The notes: a model not told the origin generated them from the sequence alone. 44,687 nt of DNA from an uncultured Lachnospiraceae bacterium (GCA_900320485.1 ONSO01000008.1:1-44687); one strand, 5' to 3'; shown: positions 14,535 through 23,873, numbered from the stretch's first letter. Program-made: numbers and translations.

Positions 14535-15503
14535 TTATCGAATTAGGCTTGCCATGTCCTCCGGCAGGGGGGCGGTAAATTCCATGCGTTCTCCCGTCAT
14601 GGGATGCGTGAAAGAGAGAAAATGGGAGTGCAAGGCCTGCCGAGTGATCACCCCGGGGCGGGAAGGTGACGCTTCCGGATTGTACAGGTAGTCTCCGACG
14701 AGGGGATGACCAATATGTTTTAAGTGAATGCGGATCTGATGGGTACGGCCCGTCTCCAGAATGAGGGAGAGGAGGCTGTATCCATTTTTTTCTTCCAAAA
14801 CGCGGTAGTGGGTGATGGCAGATTCGCCGTTTTCGTAGTCCACGCAACGCTCAATGATGGAGCCGGGTTTGCGGCCAAGGGGCGCGGTGATAATTCCGGA
14901 TGGGGGCGTTACGGAGCCGCGGACGATGGCGAGGTATTCCCGCAGGATGATCGTCTTGTCGGGATCCCTGGACGAAAGATTTTCCTTGGGCGGGAAGATC
15001 TCTTTCGCGCGTATGGCCTTGGCTGCCACGGCGGCTCCAAGGATCCCTGCGCTGACATAGTGCTTGGCGATCACCGTAAGCCCGGAAGTATCGCGGTCAA
15101 GGCGGCTTACGCAGCGAAAGACAAAGGGCCGGCCCTGAACCTTAAAATAGTAGGCCAGTGCGTTTGCCAGAGTGTTGTCGCGATTGTTCTGAGAGGGGTG
15201 GATGGGCATGCCGGCAGGCTTGTTGACGACCAGAAGGTCATCGTCCTCGTAGACAACGTTCAAAGGAAGCTCTACGGGCAGAATGTTTTCCGAAGAGACT
15301 TCTTCCGTAATGCGTACGGTGAGAGAGCTTCCGGGCGTTAGAGGGGCGTTCAGGTGCAAGGCCTTGCCGTCAGCAGTAATGCCATCCGGCGTCTCCTTCA
15401 GAATCTTCAGGTTTTGGACGGAGTAGCCTTTGGACCTCAAAAAGCCCTTTACCGTTAAGGGCGATGCGTCAGAGGGTATGGCGTAGGTGATGATGCGGGT
15501 CAT
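14535..15503 (-). CDS. RluA-family 23S rRNA pseudouridine synthase
   Basis: A 322-residue RluA/RluD-family enzyme. It has an S4-like N-terminal region (residues 1-75, with L-R-S-K-G-Y-S-V-Q-N) and V-V-N-K-P-A-G-M-P-I-H-P. The catalytic motif is R-L-D-R-D-T-S-G-L, containing the catalytic Asp, and the C-terminal H-Q-I-R-I-H and G-D-x-L-Y motifs are present. It isomerises uridine to pseudouridine in RNA; the target position cannot be assigned. I chose the ATG at 15503 because AAAGGAAG lies just upstream on the minus strand and it precedes the conserved region directly; a longer frame to 15563 is unsupported. It converges on the mecA-like gene across a 41-bp repeat. Confidence 0.9.
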   Translation of the reverse strand: MTRIITYAIPSDASPLTVKGFLRSKGYSVQNLKILKETPDGITADGKALHLNAPLTPGSSLTVRITEEVSSENILPVELPLNVVYEDDDLLVVNKPAGMPIHPSQNNRDNTLANALAYYFKVQGRPFVFRCVSRLDRDTSGLTVIAKHYVSAGILGAAVAAKAIRAKEIFPPKENLSSRDPDKTIILREYLAIVRGSVTPPSGIITAPLGRKPGSIIERCVDYENGESAITHYRVLEEKNGYSLLSLILETGRTHQIRIHLKHIGHPLVGDYLYNPEASPSRPGVITRQALHSHFLSFTHPMTGERMEFTAPLPEDMASLIR

Positions 15504-15618
15504 GGAAATCGTACTTCCTTTCATCATTAGGGATATAACGTTTTGACGTCTTACCTTTTGCAAGGGATTAGCCTGTTTGAAGAGCTTGTCTTTTCGAATG
15601 CATATATGTTTGGAAATT

Positions 15619-16353
15619 TTAGGCGCGGGTGCTTTTCCGGTATTCTAACGGCAGGAGACCCTTATACCGGCAGAACAGGTCGGCAAAGTGCCCGGCGGAG
15701 GAATATCCCACGGCCTTGGCGATCTCTCCCACGGGAAGATCCGTATACGCAAGAAAATGTTCCGCTTGGTCGAGCCGCACCTTTTGCACGTATTCCGTCA
15801 CGGTGCACTGAAAATATAATTTGAAACAGATCTTTAGCTTGGTGGTCCCCATGCAGGCGATCTTTGCCAGGGATTCTATGGTGAGATTGTCGGCATAGTG
15901 GTTGCCTATATAGGAGGACACCACCTCTAACATCTCTGCATCTTCTTCAGAAATCTGATTCGCCTCTTTTGCATTGAGGGCCTGGTGCCGCTTAAAGATG
16001 AGTGACAGGGCCTCTACGGCCTTACCATCATAAAAAAGGGCGGCGGAAAGAGGGTCTCCCTTATAGTTTTTTACGTCCCAGAGAAGCTTCATCATCTCGG
16101 GAAAATCGGAGGTTTCATCGATTTTCCGAAAGGCATCCGACGGACTTTGGTATTGGTCGCCAAAAAGAGTCTTTAGGGTGTCGTTGTAGTAGCTGGGGTG
16201 GTATTCTATGCCAACGGATCTGATGGGCACGTTTTTGTGGATCTTTACGTTGAACTTTTTCGGGGATTCATAGATCCAGTAATGGCCACTTCCGTATTTC
16301 TCATCCAGGGAAAAGCAGATTCCCGCAGGCGAAAACCGGCCATAGGCATTGTA
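15619..16353 (-). pseudogene. N-terminally truncated AraC-family regulator
   Basis: The C-terminal ~100 residues are a clear double helix-turn-helix AraC/XylS domain, with L-T-I-E-S-L-A-K-I-A-C-M, G-E-I-A-K-A-V-G-Y-S-S and F-C-R-Y-K-G. Upstream, the frame stays open to a TGA at 16354-16356. It encodes a conserved-looking A-Y-G-R-F-S-P-A-G-I-C-F-S-L-D-E stretch but no ATG with a ribosome binding site. A GTG at 16230 could start only a shortened protein. The usual first ~30-40 residues are missing. I infer a broken regulator, whose divergent neighbour, an ABC exporter gene, is also reduced to fragments (16424-16612). A short translated form cannot be excluded. Confidence 0.65.
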
Positions 16354-16423
16354 TCATAAAAAAATTAAAACTACAATACGTTGATGGACGCGGCGGAAAG
16401 CCGGCAGGAATGGGAGGAAAAGA

Positions 16424-16612
16424 ATGAAATCGGAAAAAAAGGGATTCTCCCTGTTAATGGAGTGGGCAGGAAAAGACAGAAATTCATAGATGCTTTGGTC
16501 GGGGTAAAGTTGACTGGTTCTTATTGCCAATCTGGCAAAGCATAAGACCGTGATCATGATCGCCCACAGGCTGCGGACCGTGACCGGTGCAGACCAGATC
16601 TTTGTAATGACT
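16424..16612 (+). pseudogene. ABC exporter gene collapsed to its two ends
   Basis: An ATG at 16424 with GGGAGG upstream opens a 21-codon frame (M-K-S-E-K-K-G-F-S-L-L-M-E-W-A) that looks like the first residues of an ABC exporter. A stop follows at 16487-16489. From 16529, in another frame, N-L-A-K-H-K-T-V-I-M-I-A-H-R-L-R-T-V-T-G-A-D-Q-I-F-V is the H-loop segment at the end of an ABC ATPase. The membrane domain, Walker motifs and signature between them are gone. I read this as a large internal deletion. AraC regulators beside paired exporters are a common arrangement in this group of bacteria. Confidence 0.65.
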
Positions 16613-16636
16613 TTACCAAAAGCTGTATCAGTTGTC

Positions 16637-16666
16637 TTGACAAGGTACCCTTTTTTGTACTAAAAT
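16637..16666 (+). promoter_or_regulatory. Promoter of the proS T-box transcript
   Basis: TTGACA (16637-16642), 18-bp spacer, TAAAAT (16661-16666). It lies just upstream of the T-box leader and partly inside the ABC exporter remnant. Confidence 0.65.
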
Positions 16667-16674
16667 GGATTCAC

Positions 16675-17009
16675 GTTCATATGGAGACGGTGAAGAGGGT
16701 TAGTAGGAGCGCGGAAGCACCCCAGAGAGAGAACGGGACGCAGGGCCTAAGGCGAAAGCTTTCAGGCGGCGTGGCTGAGAGGTTCTTGTGTGGAAGGCTT
16801 TGAACCTGCCTTGGAGTCTTTTCGTGAGACGAAGCGGCGCGGATGATGCGGCACCTGGCGTTATGGGGGGCACGGACAAGAAGCGCAGTGCGCGGGAAAC
16901 GAAACGTGGGTCAGCGTTAACGACAGATAAGATGGATGCCTTTAGAGCATCAATTAGGGTGGCACCGCCGGTTTTCGGTCCCTTACGGGACTCCAAACCG
17001 GCTATTTTT
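16675..17009 (+). promoter_or_regulatory. T-box riboswitch of proS
   Basis: The leader carries the conserved T-box AGGGTGGCACCGC at 16956-16968. An intrinsic terminator overlaps it: GCCGGTTT (16967-16974) pairs with AAACCGGC (16995-17002), GTCCC/GGGAC lies inside, and a T-run follows to 17009. The 5' part begins with a GAAGAGGGTTAGTAGG Stem I base. A CCT triplet in GAACCTGCC at 16805-16807 is the likely proline specifier codon; I place it by position and context, not by a full fold. Uncharged tRNA-Pro would stabilise the antiterminator and allow transcription of proS. Confidence 0.85.
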
Positions 17010-17063
17010 GTAACGTAAATCAAATATCATGCCGATATATTTTAGGTAAAGGAGAAGAAAGAA

Positions 17064-18500
17064 ATGGCAGACGGTAAGAAGATGGTGGAAGCGATCACTT
17101 CCATGGAAGAGGATTTCGCCCAGTGGTATACTGACGTGGTGAAGAAGGCGGAGCTGATCGATTATACCAGCGTAAAGGGATGCATGGTGATCAAGCCTGC
17201 GGGCTATGCGATCTGGGAGCTGATCCAGAGGCAGCTGGATGATCGGTTTAAGGCGACGGGAGTGCAGAACGTATATCTGCCCATGTTTATTCCCGAGTCC
17301 CTGCTCCAGAAGGAGAAGGATCACGTGGAGGGCTTTGCGCCTGAGGTGGCCTGGGTAACCCACGGCGGTCTGCAGCCCCTGCAGGAGAGAATGTGCGTGC
17401 GTCCTACCTCTGAGACGCTGTTCTGTGACTTTTATAAAAACGACATCCATTCCTACCGCGACCTGCCGAAGGTTTATAATCAGTGGTGCAGCGTGGTTCG
17501 CTGGGAGAAGGAGACAAGACCCTTCCTCCGCTCCAGAGAGTTCCTCTGGCAGGAGGGACATACGGCGCACGCTTCCTTTGAGGAAGCGCAGGAGCGCACC
17601 ATTCAGATGCTGAATCTTTATGCGCAATTCTGTGAAGAGGTGCTTGCGATCCCCGTGATCAAGGGGCAAAAGACTGAGAAGGAGAAGTTTGCGGGGGCTG
17701 AGGCGACCTATACGATCGAGGCGCTGATGCATGACGGCAAGGCACTGCAGTCCGGCACCAGCCATAACTTTGGCGACGGTTTTGCCAAGGCCTTTGGCAT
17801 TCAGTTTACGGATAAGGACAACACCTTAAAGTACGTTAATCAGACCTCCTGGGGCATGACCACGAGACTGATCGGTGCTCTGATCATGGTACACGGTGAC
17901 AATGAAGGCCTGGTGCTTCCTCCCAGAGTGGCACCCATTCAGGTCTGCATCATTCCCATCGCCCAGAAGAAGGAAGGCGTTTTGGAGAAGGCTACGGAGC
18001 TAAAGGAGCTGCTTGGGAGGAACTTCCGCGTAAAGCTTGATGACACGGATAAGACTCCCGGCTTTAAGTTCGCGGAAGCAGAGATGAGGGGGTATCCCAT
18101 CCGCGTGGAGATCGGTCCCAAGGACATTGAGGCGGGCAAGTGCGTGATCTGCCGCCGTGATACCAGGGAGAAGATCGAGGTTGCCTTATCTGACCTTGAG
18201 GCGAAGGTTGCCGAGCTGATGGAGACCATTCAGAAGGATATGCTGGAGAGGGCAAGGGCGCATCGAGACGCACATACCTACGTGGCGACTACCATGGAGG
18301 AGTTTGAAAAGCTCTTTACGGAGAAGTCCGGATTTGTTAAGGCCATGTGGTGCGGTGATCGGGCCTGCGAGGATCTCATCAAGGAGAAGCTTAGCGTGAC
18401 CAGCCGCTGCATGCCGTTTGAGCAGGAAACGCTGGCAAGTACGTGCGTATGCTGCGGAAAGCCTGCAAAGAAGATGGTTTATTGGGGAAGGGCATATTAA
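17064..18500 (+). CDS. proS: Prolyl-tRNA synthetase (archaeal/eukaryote type)
   Basis: A 478-residue class II aminoacyl-tRNA synthetase that charges tRNA-Pro. Visible features are the motif 2 region [24 protein letters not shown] (split here by reading), Q-S-G-T-S-H-N, the anticodon-binding domain, and a Cys-rich C-terminal domain (C-V-I-C, C-G-D-R-A-C, C-V-C-C-G-K) ending in Tyr. This is the short archaeal/eukaryotic type without the editing insertion of E. coli ProRS. AAAGGAGAAG precedes the ATG. Control by the upstream T-box fits proline-dependent expression. The exonuclease gene starts 5 bp after its stop codon. Confidence 0.95.
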   Translation: MADGKKMVEAITSMEEDFAQWYTDVVKKAELIDYTSVKGCMVIKPAGYAIWELIQRQLDDRFKATGVQNVYLPMFIPESLLQKEKDHVEGFAPEVAWVTHGGLQPLQERMCVRPTSETLFCDFYKNDIHSYRDLPKVYNQWCSVVRWEKETRPFLRSREFLWQEGHTAHASFEEAQERTIQMLNLYAQFCEEVLAIPVIKGQKTEKEKFAGAEATYTIEALMHDGKALQSGTSHNFGDGFAKAFGIQFTDKDNTLKYVNQTSWGMTTRLIGALIMVHGDNEGLVLPPRVAPIQVCIIPIAQKKEGVLEKATELKELLGRNFRVKLDDTDKTPGFKFAEAEMRGYPIRVEIGPKDIEAGKCVICRRDTREKIEVALSDLEAKVAELMETIQKDMLERARAHRDAHTYVATTMEEFEKLFTEKSGFVKAMWCGDRACEDLIKEKLSVTSRCMPFEQETLASTCVCCGKPAKKMVYWGRAY

Positions 18501-18504
18501 AAAC

Positions 18505-19482
18505 ATGAACTATATTGTATTTGATCTGGAATGGAACCAGAGCAATACGGGGGGTAGTTCAAAGGTGGAGGGTTTGCCCTTCGAGATCATAGAGATCGGG
18601 GCGGTGAGGCTTTCCGGTGATGGGGCACTGGAGAGCGAGTTCAATGAACTGATCCGCCCTCAGGTATATAAAGAGATGCATCGCATCACGGGGAAGATCA
18701 TCCATCTTACCATGGAGGAGTTAAAGCACAGCCGGACGTTTCCGGAGGTGGCGACCAGGTTTGAGATGTGGTGCGGGGACAGGCCCTTTTTGTTTTGTAC
18801 CTGGGGAACGCTGGATCTGATGGAGCTTCAGCGGAACCGTAAGTTTTATGACATGTTGCCTTTGGCGGAAAAACCCATGCCGTACCTGGACGTACAAAAG
18901 CTGTTTGCGCTCACCTACGATCAGGAGGAACCGCATAAGCGGCGGGCCCTTCAGGATGCGGTGGATTATCTCTCCATTGAGAAGCACGTACCGTTTCACA
19001 GGGCGTTTAGCGATGCCTATTACACGGCGAAGGTGCTTCAGGTCCTGATGGAGGCAAATCCCAAGGTATTGTCGCGGGTTTCCTATGACGTCTACTATCC
19101 GCCCACCAGCCGCGAGACGGAAGTAAAGCATCAGTTTGACAGTTATTTCAAGTATATTTCCAGGACGTTTCCCGGAAAGCGGGAGCTCCTTACGGACAAG
19201 GAGGTCAGCTCCAGCAAGTGTTACCTTTGCCACCGGAACCTGAAGAAGGTGGTAAAGTGGTTTACGGTGAACAATCGTCATTATCTTTGTCTGGCTTATT
19301 GCGAGAAGCATGGATATCTCAAGGGGAAGATCCGCGTGAACAGGACGGCGGAGGGCGCGGTATTTGCCGTGAAGACGACAAGGCTTGTGGATGAGAATAC
19401 GGCGAAGGAAATAGAGAGCCGTTGGGAAAAGGTCCTGGCTTCAAAGATTAAGGAAGATTTTCTGAATACGATACAAGATTAA
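18505..19482 (+). CDS. DEDDh 3'-5' exonuclease (DnaQ/ERI1-like) with C-terminal Cys-rich domain
   Basis: A 325-residue nuclease. Exo I is F-D-L-E-W-N near residue 5. E-I-G-A-V-R-L and a C-T-W-G-T-L-D Exo II-like region follow, then Exo III H-R-A-F-S-D-A near 168, giving the DEDDh set of metal-binding acids and His. The C-terminal part has C-Y-L-C-H and C-L-A-Y-C-E-K-H, a likely zinc-binding domain. Substrate could be RNA or DNA; the KapD/ERI1-like appearance favours RNA processing. The ATG at 18505 lies only 5 bp after the proS stop codon, with GGGGAAGG inside the end of proS, so translation is probably coupled. Confidence 0.8.
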   Translation: MNYIVFDLEWNQSNTGGSSKVEGLPFEIIEIGAVRLSGDGALESEFNELIRPQVYKEMHRITGKIIHLTMEELKHSRTFPEVATRFEMWCGDRPFLFCTWGTLDLMELQRNRKFYDMLPLAEKPMPYLDVQKLFALTYDQEEPHKRRALQDAVDYLSIEKHVPFHRAFSDAYYTAKVLQVLMEANPKVLSRVSYDVYYPPTSRETEVKHQFDSYFKYISRTFPGKRELLTDKEVSSSKCYLCHRNLKKVVKWFTVNNRHYLCLAYCEKHGYLKGKIRVNRTAEGAVFAVKTTRLVDENTAKEIESRWEKVLASKIKEDFLNTIQD

Positions 19483-19507
19483 AAGCGCAGGTGGATCACC
19501 TGCGCTT
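19483..19507. terminator. Shared hairpin between convergent genes
   Basis: AAGCGCAGGTG (19483-19493), loop GAT, CACCTGCGCTT (19497-19507) is an 11-bp perfect stem. It lies right after the exonuclease stop codon and overlaps the last codons of the convergent carboxypeptidase gene. T-runs are short on both sides, so termination strength is uncertain. Confidence 0.6.
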
Positions 19508-21019
19508 AAATCTTTCCCTGTAACGTCTTTTTGCATTTCGGATCTGGGCTTTTCTTTCTTTGATGATCTCGTTAGAGGCTTTTATGCTCCTTTTGGCGTA
19601 ATCGTGATTCCGCGAACCCTTAAGTCCCGAACCGAAGGAAAAGTGGAAATTCCTGCGGATGAAGAGGAAGACAAAAAACAGGGCGGCGCATGCAGCCAGA
19701 ATGATCAATATCACCTTGATGGCGTGGAAATTGATGGAGATCTGGGAGGCCTTTTTCTTCTTTTCGGGTTTGGAAGCCGGCGTTGCCGAAGGCTCGGCGG
19801 GCGTTTCCTCGCTTTCAAAGGAGTAGCCGTTCTTGGTGTCCTTTGCAAGATCCAGGGAGACGGTTCCTACCTTGACGCCTTGATATTCATAGGTGATCAG
19901 CGCAGCCGTTCCGGGAAGATCCACGTCATAGGAGATGGTGGATTTTAAGTCGTTAAAGCCTACGGACTTTGGAAGGACTACGCAATCTTCCTTGTTCAGG
20001 GAGAGAATGGGGCGGGCCGCACCAAAAATGTCAGCATTGTCATAAAAGAACCCGATGTTGTCAATGTCATACTTGGTTTCCGTCTGAGAGACGTTTACCT
20101 TGCTAAAATTCCCAAAACCATATTCAAACAGTGCGATGGTATCTTCGCAGTACTGAGGGTTGTCGTCATTTAAGACCACGCAGATGAGGCGCATGCCGTT
20201 CTTTTCCGCACAGGATACCATGGTGTTATGGGCGCTGTCAGTGTATCCGGTCTTACATCCGACCAAATACTCGTAGGCATATTTTCCTGAGGGAATCAGG
20301 GGCATCTTGTTCCAGTCCACCAAAGTGCCGTTGGGCTTTTCAACAACTAACTTTGGCTCCAGGGTAATGCTGCAAAGGTAGTCATTGGCAAAGAAGGCAC
20401 GGCCGATCATGGCAAGGTCGTAAGCGCTTGTGACGTGCTCCTCGTTGGGAAGGCCGTTGGGGTTTACAAAGTTGGAATCCACGGCGCCCAGTTCCTTTGC
20501 TCGCTTATTCATCATGTCTGCAAAGGCATCCCAGCTGCCGCCCACGTGGGCAGCCATGGCATAGGCGACTTCGTTGGCAGAGCGGATGAGCAGCGCATTG
20601 AGACAATCCTCCATGGAAAGGGTGTAGCCCGCGTCCATGGCAATGTTGTTGCTGCCTCTGGGAATACTGAAGACGTCCTCCTTGGAGAAGGTGACGATCT
20701 CGTCCAGGGAGCTGTTCTCGTAGGCCAGCAGCGCCGTCAGGATCTTTGTGGTGCTGGCCGGGTATTGGTGTTTATGAATGTTCTTTTCGTATAATATGGT
20801 GCCGGTCTCTGCTTCGATAAGGATGGCGGATTCCGCGCTGACTACGGGGCCGGTGGGCCAGCCCGGGATCTCGTTGGACTGGATGGGCATGGCCTGATGC
20901 TCTGCCAGGCGGATCTCCTTTTCGTCTTCCTTTGTTGCCCGTGCGACGGTTGCGTCAGATAGCAGGAGGCAGAGTGCCAGAGCTCCGCAGAGGATTTTTG
21001 TAATGGTTTTTCGAAACAT
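19496..21019 (-). CDS. D-alanyl-D-alanine carboxypeptidase (S11 family)
   Basis: A 507-residue low-molecular-weight penicillin-binding protein that removes the terminal D-Ala of peptidoglycan stem peptides. A signal peptide (about 1-28) precedes the S11 motifs: S-T-T-K (Ser89, Lys92), S-A-N-E (Ser-x-Asn) near 152 and K-T-G near 255. A beta-rich C-terminal domain follows. A membrane helix lies near residues 430-450, and a basic, presumably cytoplasmic tail of about 55 residues ends in R-E-R-F-K-R-R. Most DacA/DacF proteins end with an amphipathic anchor; the full membrane helix with a long basic tail is less usual. AAGGAGAA precedes the ATG. Confidence 0.92.
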   Translation of the reverse strand: MFRKTITKILCGALALCLLLSDATVARATKEDEKEIRLAEHQAMPIQSNEIPGWPTGPVVSAESAILIEAETGTILYEKNIHKHQYPASTTKILTALLAYENSSLDEIVTFSKEDVFSIPRGSNNIAMDAGYTLSMEDCLNALLIRSANEVAYAMAAHVGGSWDAFADMMNKRAKELGAVDSNFVNPNGLPNEEHVTSAYDLAMIGRAFFANDYLCSITLEPKLVVEKPNGTLVDWNKMPLIPSGKYAYEYLVGCKTGYTDSAHNTMVSCAEKNGMRLICVVLNDDNPQYCEDTIALFEYGFGNFSKVNVSQTETKYDIDNIGFFYDNADIFGAARPILSLNKEDCVVLPKSVGFNDLKSTISYDVDLPGTAALITYEYQGVKVGTVSLDLAKDTKNGYSFESEETPAEPSATPASKPEKKKKASQISINFHAIKVILIILAACAALFFVFLFIRRNFHFSFGSGLKGSRNHDYAKRSIKASNEIIKERKAQIRNAKRRYRERFKRR

Positions 21020-21152
21020 GCAGTTCTCCTTTTAATGACGGGCGCATTCTTTTGGAAAAGAGCGCTCCTTGTACTATCTTACTACGTTTTTTGGAAAAAC
21101 CAAAGAAGAAAGTGAAAAATCTTATGAAATTGTGGTGATCAGTTTTTTTTAC

Positions 21153-21182
21153 TTGATTTGTACCATGGGGCAAAGGTATAAT
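21153..21182 (+). promoter_or_regulatory. Predicted promoter of trmB-trxA
   Basis: TTGATT (21153-21158), 18-bp spacer, TATAAT (21177-21182), ending 32 bp before the trmB start codon. Confidence 0.7.
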
Positions 21183-21214
21183 AAAGTTAGTGAAGAATGC
21201 GTGAGGATGGAAGA

Positions 21215-21865
21215 ATGAGATTGCGGAACGTAACCGGTTCCCGGGAAGTGATCGCGGAGAGCCGTTTTGTAGTGCGGGAGGAGACGCTGAAGGATTGTCC
21301 CGGAACCTGGGGGCAGATTTTTGGAAATGACCGGCCAATCTACGTGGAAATTGGTATGGGAAAGGGACAATTTATCCATACTATGGCTAAGGAGCATCCG
21401 GAGATCAATTACGTCGGGGTGGAAAAGTATTCCACGGTGCTGCTCCGGGCAGTGCAGAAGATGGAGCTGGAGGAGCTTCCAAACCTGAAGTTTATCCGCA
21501 TGGATGCGGAGGAGATCGCGGAGGTCTTTGGTCCCGGCGAGGTCGCAAAGATCTATCTGAACTTTTCGGATCCCTGGCCCAAGGACAGGCATGCAAAGAG
21601 AAGGCTTCCTTCCCGGGAATTCCTTGCAAGATATGACAAGATTCTTGCAAAGGATGGCCGCATTGAATTCAAGACGGACAACCGTCCGCTGTTTGATTTT
21701 GCCGTGGAGGAGCTGGAGCCGGCGGGCTGGAAGGCTGAGGTTTTGACCTATGACCTGCACGCGGATCCCGTATTAATGGAGGGAAACGTCTGCACGGAGT
21801 ATGAGGAAAAGTTTTCTGCCATGGGAAATCCCATTTGTAAATACGTAATCTGCAGGAGTAACTAA
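21215..21865 (+). CDS. trmB: tRNA (guanine-N7-)-methyltransferase
   Basis: A 216-residue SAM-dependent methyltransferase that makes m7G46 in tRNA variable loops. It starts M-R-L-R-N-V-T-G-S-R-E, the usual TrmB start. It has the SAM loop V-E-I-G-M-G-K-G-Q-F, the V-G-V-E-K strand, the hallmark N-F-S-D-P-W-P-K-D-R-H-A-K-R-R-L block and a C-terminal T-x-Y-E motif. GAGGATGG lies about 5-8 bases before the ATG at 21215; an ATG at 21197 is less fitting to the family. A predicted sigma-A promoter is directly upstream and trxA follows 38 bp downstream, suggesting one transcript. Confidence 0.95.
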   Translation: MRLRNVTGSREVIAESRFVVREETLKDCPGTWGQIFGNDRPIYVEIGMGKGQFIHTMAKEHPEINYVGVEKYSTVLLRAVQKMELEELPNLKFIRMDAEEIAEVFGPGEVAKIYLNFSDPWPKDRHAKRRLPSREFLARYDKILAKDGRIEFKTDNRPLFDFAVEELEPAGWKAEVLTYDLHADPVLMEGNVCTEYEEKFSAMGNPICKYVICRSN

Positions 21866-21903
21866 TGACGAGGATTGCCGACTGGGCAAAGAAGGAGGAA
21901 AAC

Positions 21904-22221
21904 ATGGAGTATTTATTCAACGAAGATAATTTTCAGGCAGAGGTTCTGGAGAGTGAAGTTCCCGTATTTGTAGATTTCTTCGCAGAGTGGTGCGGCCCTT
22001 GTAAGATGATGGGCCCCGTGATCTCTAAGCTTGCGGGAGAATTCGAGGGAAAGATCAAGATCGGAAAGTGCAACGTGGATGACAACATGGATCTTGCGGA
22101 GAAGTATCGCGTATCCAGCATTCCGAACATGCAGATCTTTAAGAATGGTGAGGTTGTGGATCAGATCATCGGCGCACAATCGGAGGCAGCGCTTCGTGAC
22201 CGCCTGAATGCGGCGCTGTAA
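21904..22221 (+). CDS. trxA: Thioredoxin
   Basis: A 105-residue thioredoxin with the redox motif W-C-G-P-C-K near residues 29-34. The cis-Pro is in S-S-I-P-N-M-Q-I-F, and the fold order and length are normal. It reduces protein disulfides using thioredoxin reductase, which is not encoded here. AAGGAGGAAAAC directly before the ATG at 21904 fixes the start; a frame from 21865 overlapping the trmB stop codon is unlikely. A typical substitution is the Met after C-G-P-C-K. Its transcript ends at the strong hairpin at 22291-22325. Confidence 0.95.
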   Translation: MEYLFNEDNFQAEVLESEVPVFVDFFAEWCGPCKMMGPVISKLAGEFEGKIKIGKCNVDDNMDLAEKYRVSSIPNMQIFKNGEVVDQIIGAQSEAALRDRLNAAL

Positions 22222-22290
22222 GCGGCCTGCCTTGATTGCCGAAAACGTCTGGGTTGGGCTTCGGCGGAAGAACAAACAACGTAAAAAAGA

Positions 22291-22325
22291 AACGGTATCA
22301 GGAGGAAGCCTGGTACCGTTTTTTT
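22291..22325. terminator. Bidirectional intrinsic terminator (trxA / DUF1846 gene)
   Basis: AACGGTA (22291-22297) pairs with TACCGTT (22314-22320), with an inner AGG/CCT. T-runs follow on the plus strand, and an A-run at about 22283-22288 provides the T-run on the minus strand. It lies between convergent gene ends. Confidence 0.85.
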
Positions 22326-22334
22326 CTGCCTTTT

Positions 22335-23819
22335 TTATTGGTGGAACAGTTTCTGGTTCTGGTAGGTGGGCTCGCAGGTCAGGTTTACTTCCAGCTTTCT
22401 AAAGACGCCCATGTCCACGTGGGACAGGATCACGCTGGAATGTACCTCGGATCCCTTCAGCTTCTTAAGCTGTTCCAGCGCAAGCTTTGCGGTGGGATCC
22501 GTGGCTGCGCAGATGGACAGGGCGATCAGCACCTCATCCGTGTGCAGTCTGGGGTTTTTGTTGCGAAGGTGGTTTACCTTCAGCTCCTGAATGGGCTCAA
22601 TGATGGACGGGGAGATCATCTGCACTGCATCGTCAATGCCGGCCAAGGCTTTCAGGGCATTGAGGAGCATTGCGGAGGAGGCCCCCAGCAGTTCGCTGGT
22701 CTTGCCGGTGATGATGCGTCCGTCGGGCAGCTGGATGGCTGCGGCGGGTTCTCCGGTCAGTTCGGCCTTTGTGGTAGCGGCGCTGATCACGGGACGATCT
22801 GCGGGAGTGACTCCGGCCTGATTCATGAGAAGCTCTAATTTCAGGATCTGGTCGTCATCCGCCATGCCCTGACGCTTTAAGCACATGGTGTTGTAGTAGC
22901 GGCGGACGATCTCCTGCTTTGCGGCATCGCGCACGGCTTCGTCGTCCACAATTCCGTAGCCTGCCATGTTAACACCCATGTCAGTGGGAGACTTGTACGG
23001 GCATTCGCCCATGATCTTCTCAAACATGGCGCGAAGCACGGGGAAAACTTCTACGTCGCGGTTATAGTTGATGGTAGTTTCACCGTAGGCTTCCAGATGG
23101 AAGGGATCGATCATGTTCACGTCATTTAAGTCTGCCGTAGCGGCCTCGTAGGCCAGGTTTACGGGATGCTTTAACGGGATGTTCCAGATGGGGAAGGTCT
23201 CGTACTTCGCATAGCCGGCCTTGATCCCGCGTTTATATTCATGATAGAGCTGGGAGAGACAGGTCGCCATCTTTCCGCTTCCGGGGCCGGGGGCGGTGAT
23301 CACTACCAGGGAACGGCTTGTCTCAATGTATTCATTTTTTCCGTAACCGTTGTCGCTGACGATCAGGGGAATGTTGGAGGGATAACCGGGAATGGAATAA
23401 TGGCGGTACACCTTAAGGCCTAAGGATTCCAGCTTTTTCTGGTAGGTGACGGCGCTGGGCTGCTCGGCAAATCTGGTAAGGCAGACGCTTCCAACGTACA
23501 GGCCATATCCGCGGAAGGCGTCGATGAGACGGAGCACGTCCAGGTCATAGGTGATGCCAAGGTCAGAACGCATTTTGTTCTTTTCGATGTCGGCGGCATT
23601 GATGACAATGACGATCTCGGCCTGATCCTTAAGCTGTACCAGCATGTTGATCTTGCTGTCGGGCTTAAAGCCGGGGAGCACTCTGGAGGCATGGTAATCA
23701 TCAAAAAGCTTTCCGCCAAATTCCAGGTAAAGCTTTCCGCCAAAGGCGGCGATGCGCTCCTTGATGCGCTGAGATTGCATTTGCAGGTATTTTTCGTTGT
23801 CAAAGCCTTGTTTTACCAT
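22335..23819 (-). CDS. DUF1846 family protein
   Basis: A 494-residue soluble protein that matches the DUF1846 (UPF0371) family of Firmicutes. It opens with G-F-D-N-E-K-Y-L-Q-M-Q-S-Q-R-I and F-G-G-K-L-Y-L-E-F-G-G-K-L-F-D-D-Y-H-A-S-R-V-L-P (read in two pieces), and has the glycine-rich T-A-P-G-P-G-S-G-K nucleotide-binding-like loop. The family's biochemical role is not established to my knowledge; structures suggest a nucleotide-binding fold. The start at 23819 is supported by GGAAGGACG upstream and family alignment; a frame to 23894 would cross the leader hairpin. It is transcribed from its own minus-strand promoter at 23906-23934. Confidence 0.9.
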   Translation of the reverse strand: MVKQGFDNEKYLQMQSQRIKERIAAFGGKLYLEFGGKLFDDYHASRVLPGFKPDSKINMLVQLKDQAEIVIVINAADIEKNKMRSDLGITYDLDVLRLIDAFRGYGLYVGSVCLTRFAEQPSAVTYQKKLESLGLKVYRHYSIPGYPSNIPLIVSDNGYGKNEYIETSRSLVVITAPGPGSGKMATCLSQLYHEYKRGIKAGYAKYETFPIWNIPLKHPVNLAYEAATADLNDVNMIDPFHLEAYGETTINYNRDVEVFPVLRAMFEKIMGECPYKSPTDMGVNMAGYGIVDDEAVRDAAKQEIVRRYYNTMCLKRQGMADDDQILKLELLMNQAGVTPADRPVISAATTKAELTGEPAAAIQLPDGRIITGKTSELLGASSAMLLNALKALAGIDDAVQMISPSIIEPIQELKVNHLRNKNPRLHTDEVLIALSICAATDPTAKLALEQLKKLKGSEVHSSVILSHVDMGVFRKLEVNLTCEPTYQNQKLFHQ

Positions 23820-23873
23820 ATTCTTACGTCCTTCCCATTTCTTTCCCGCTTTGGAAACCATTTTGTGAAACCC

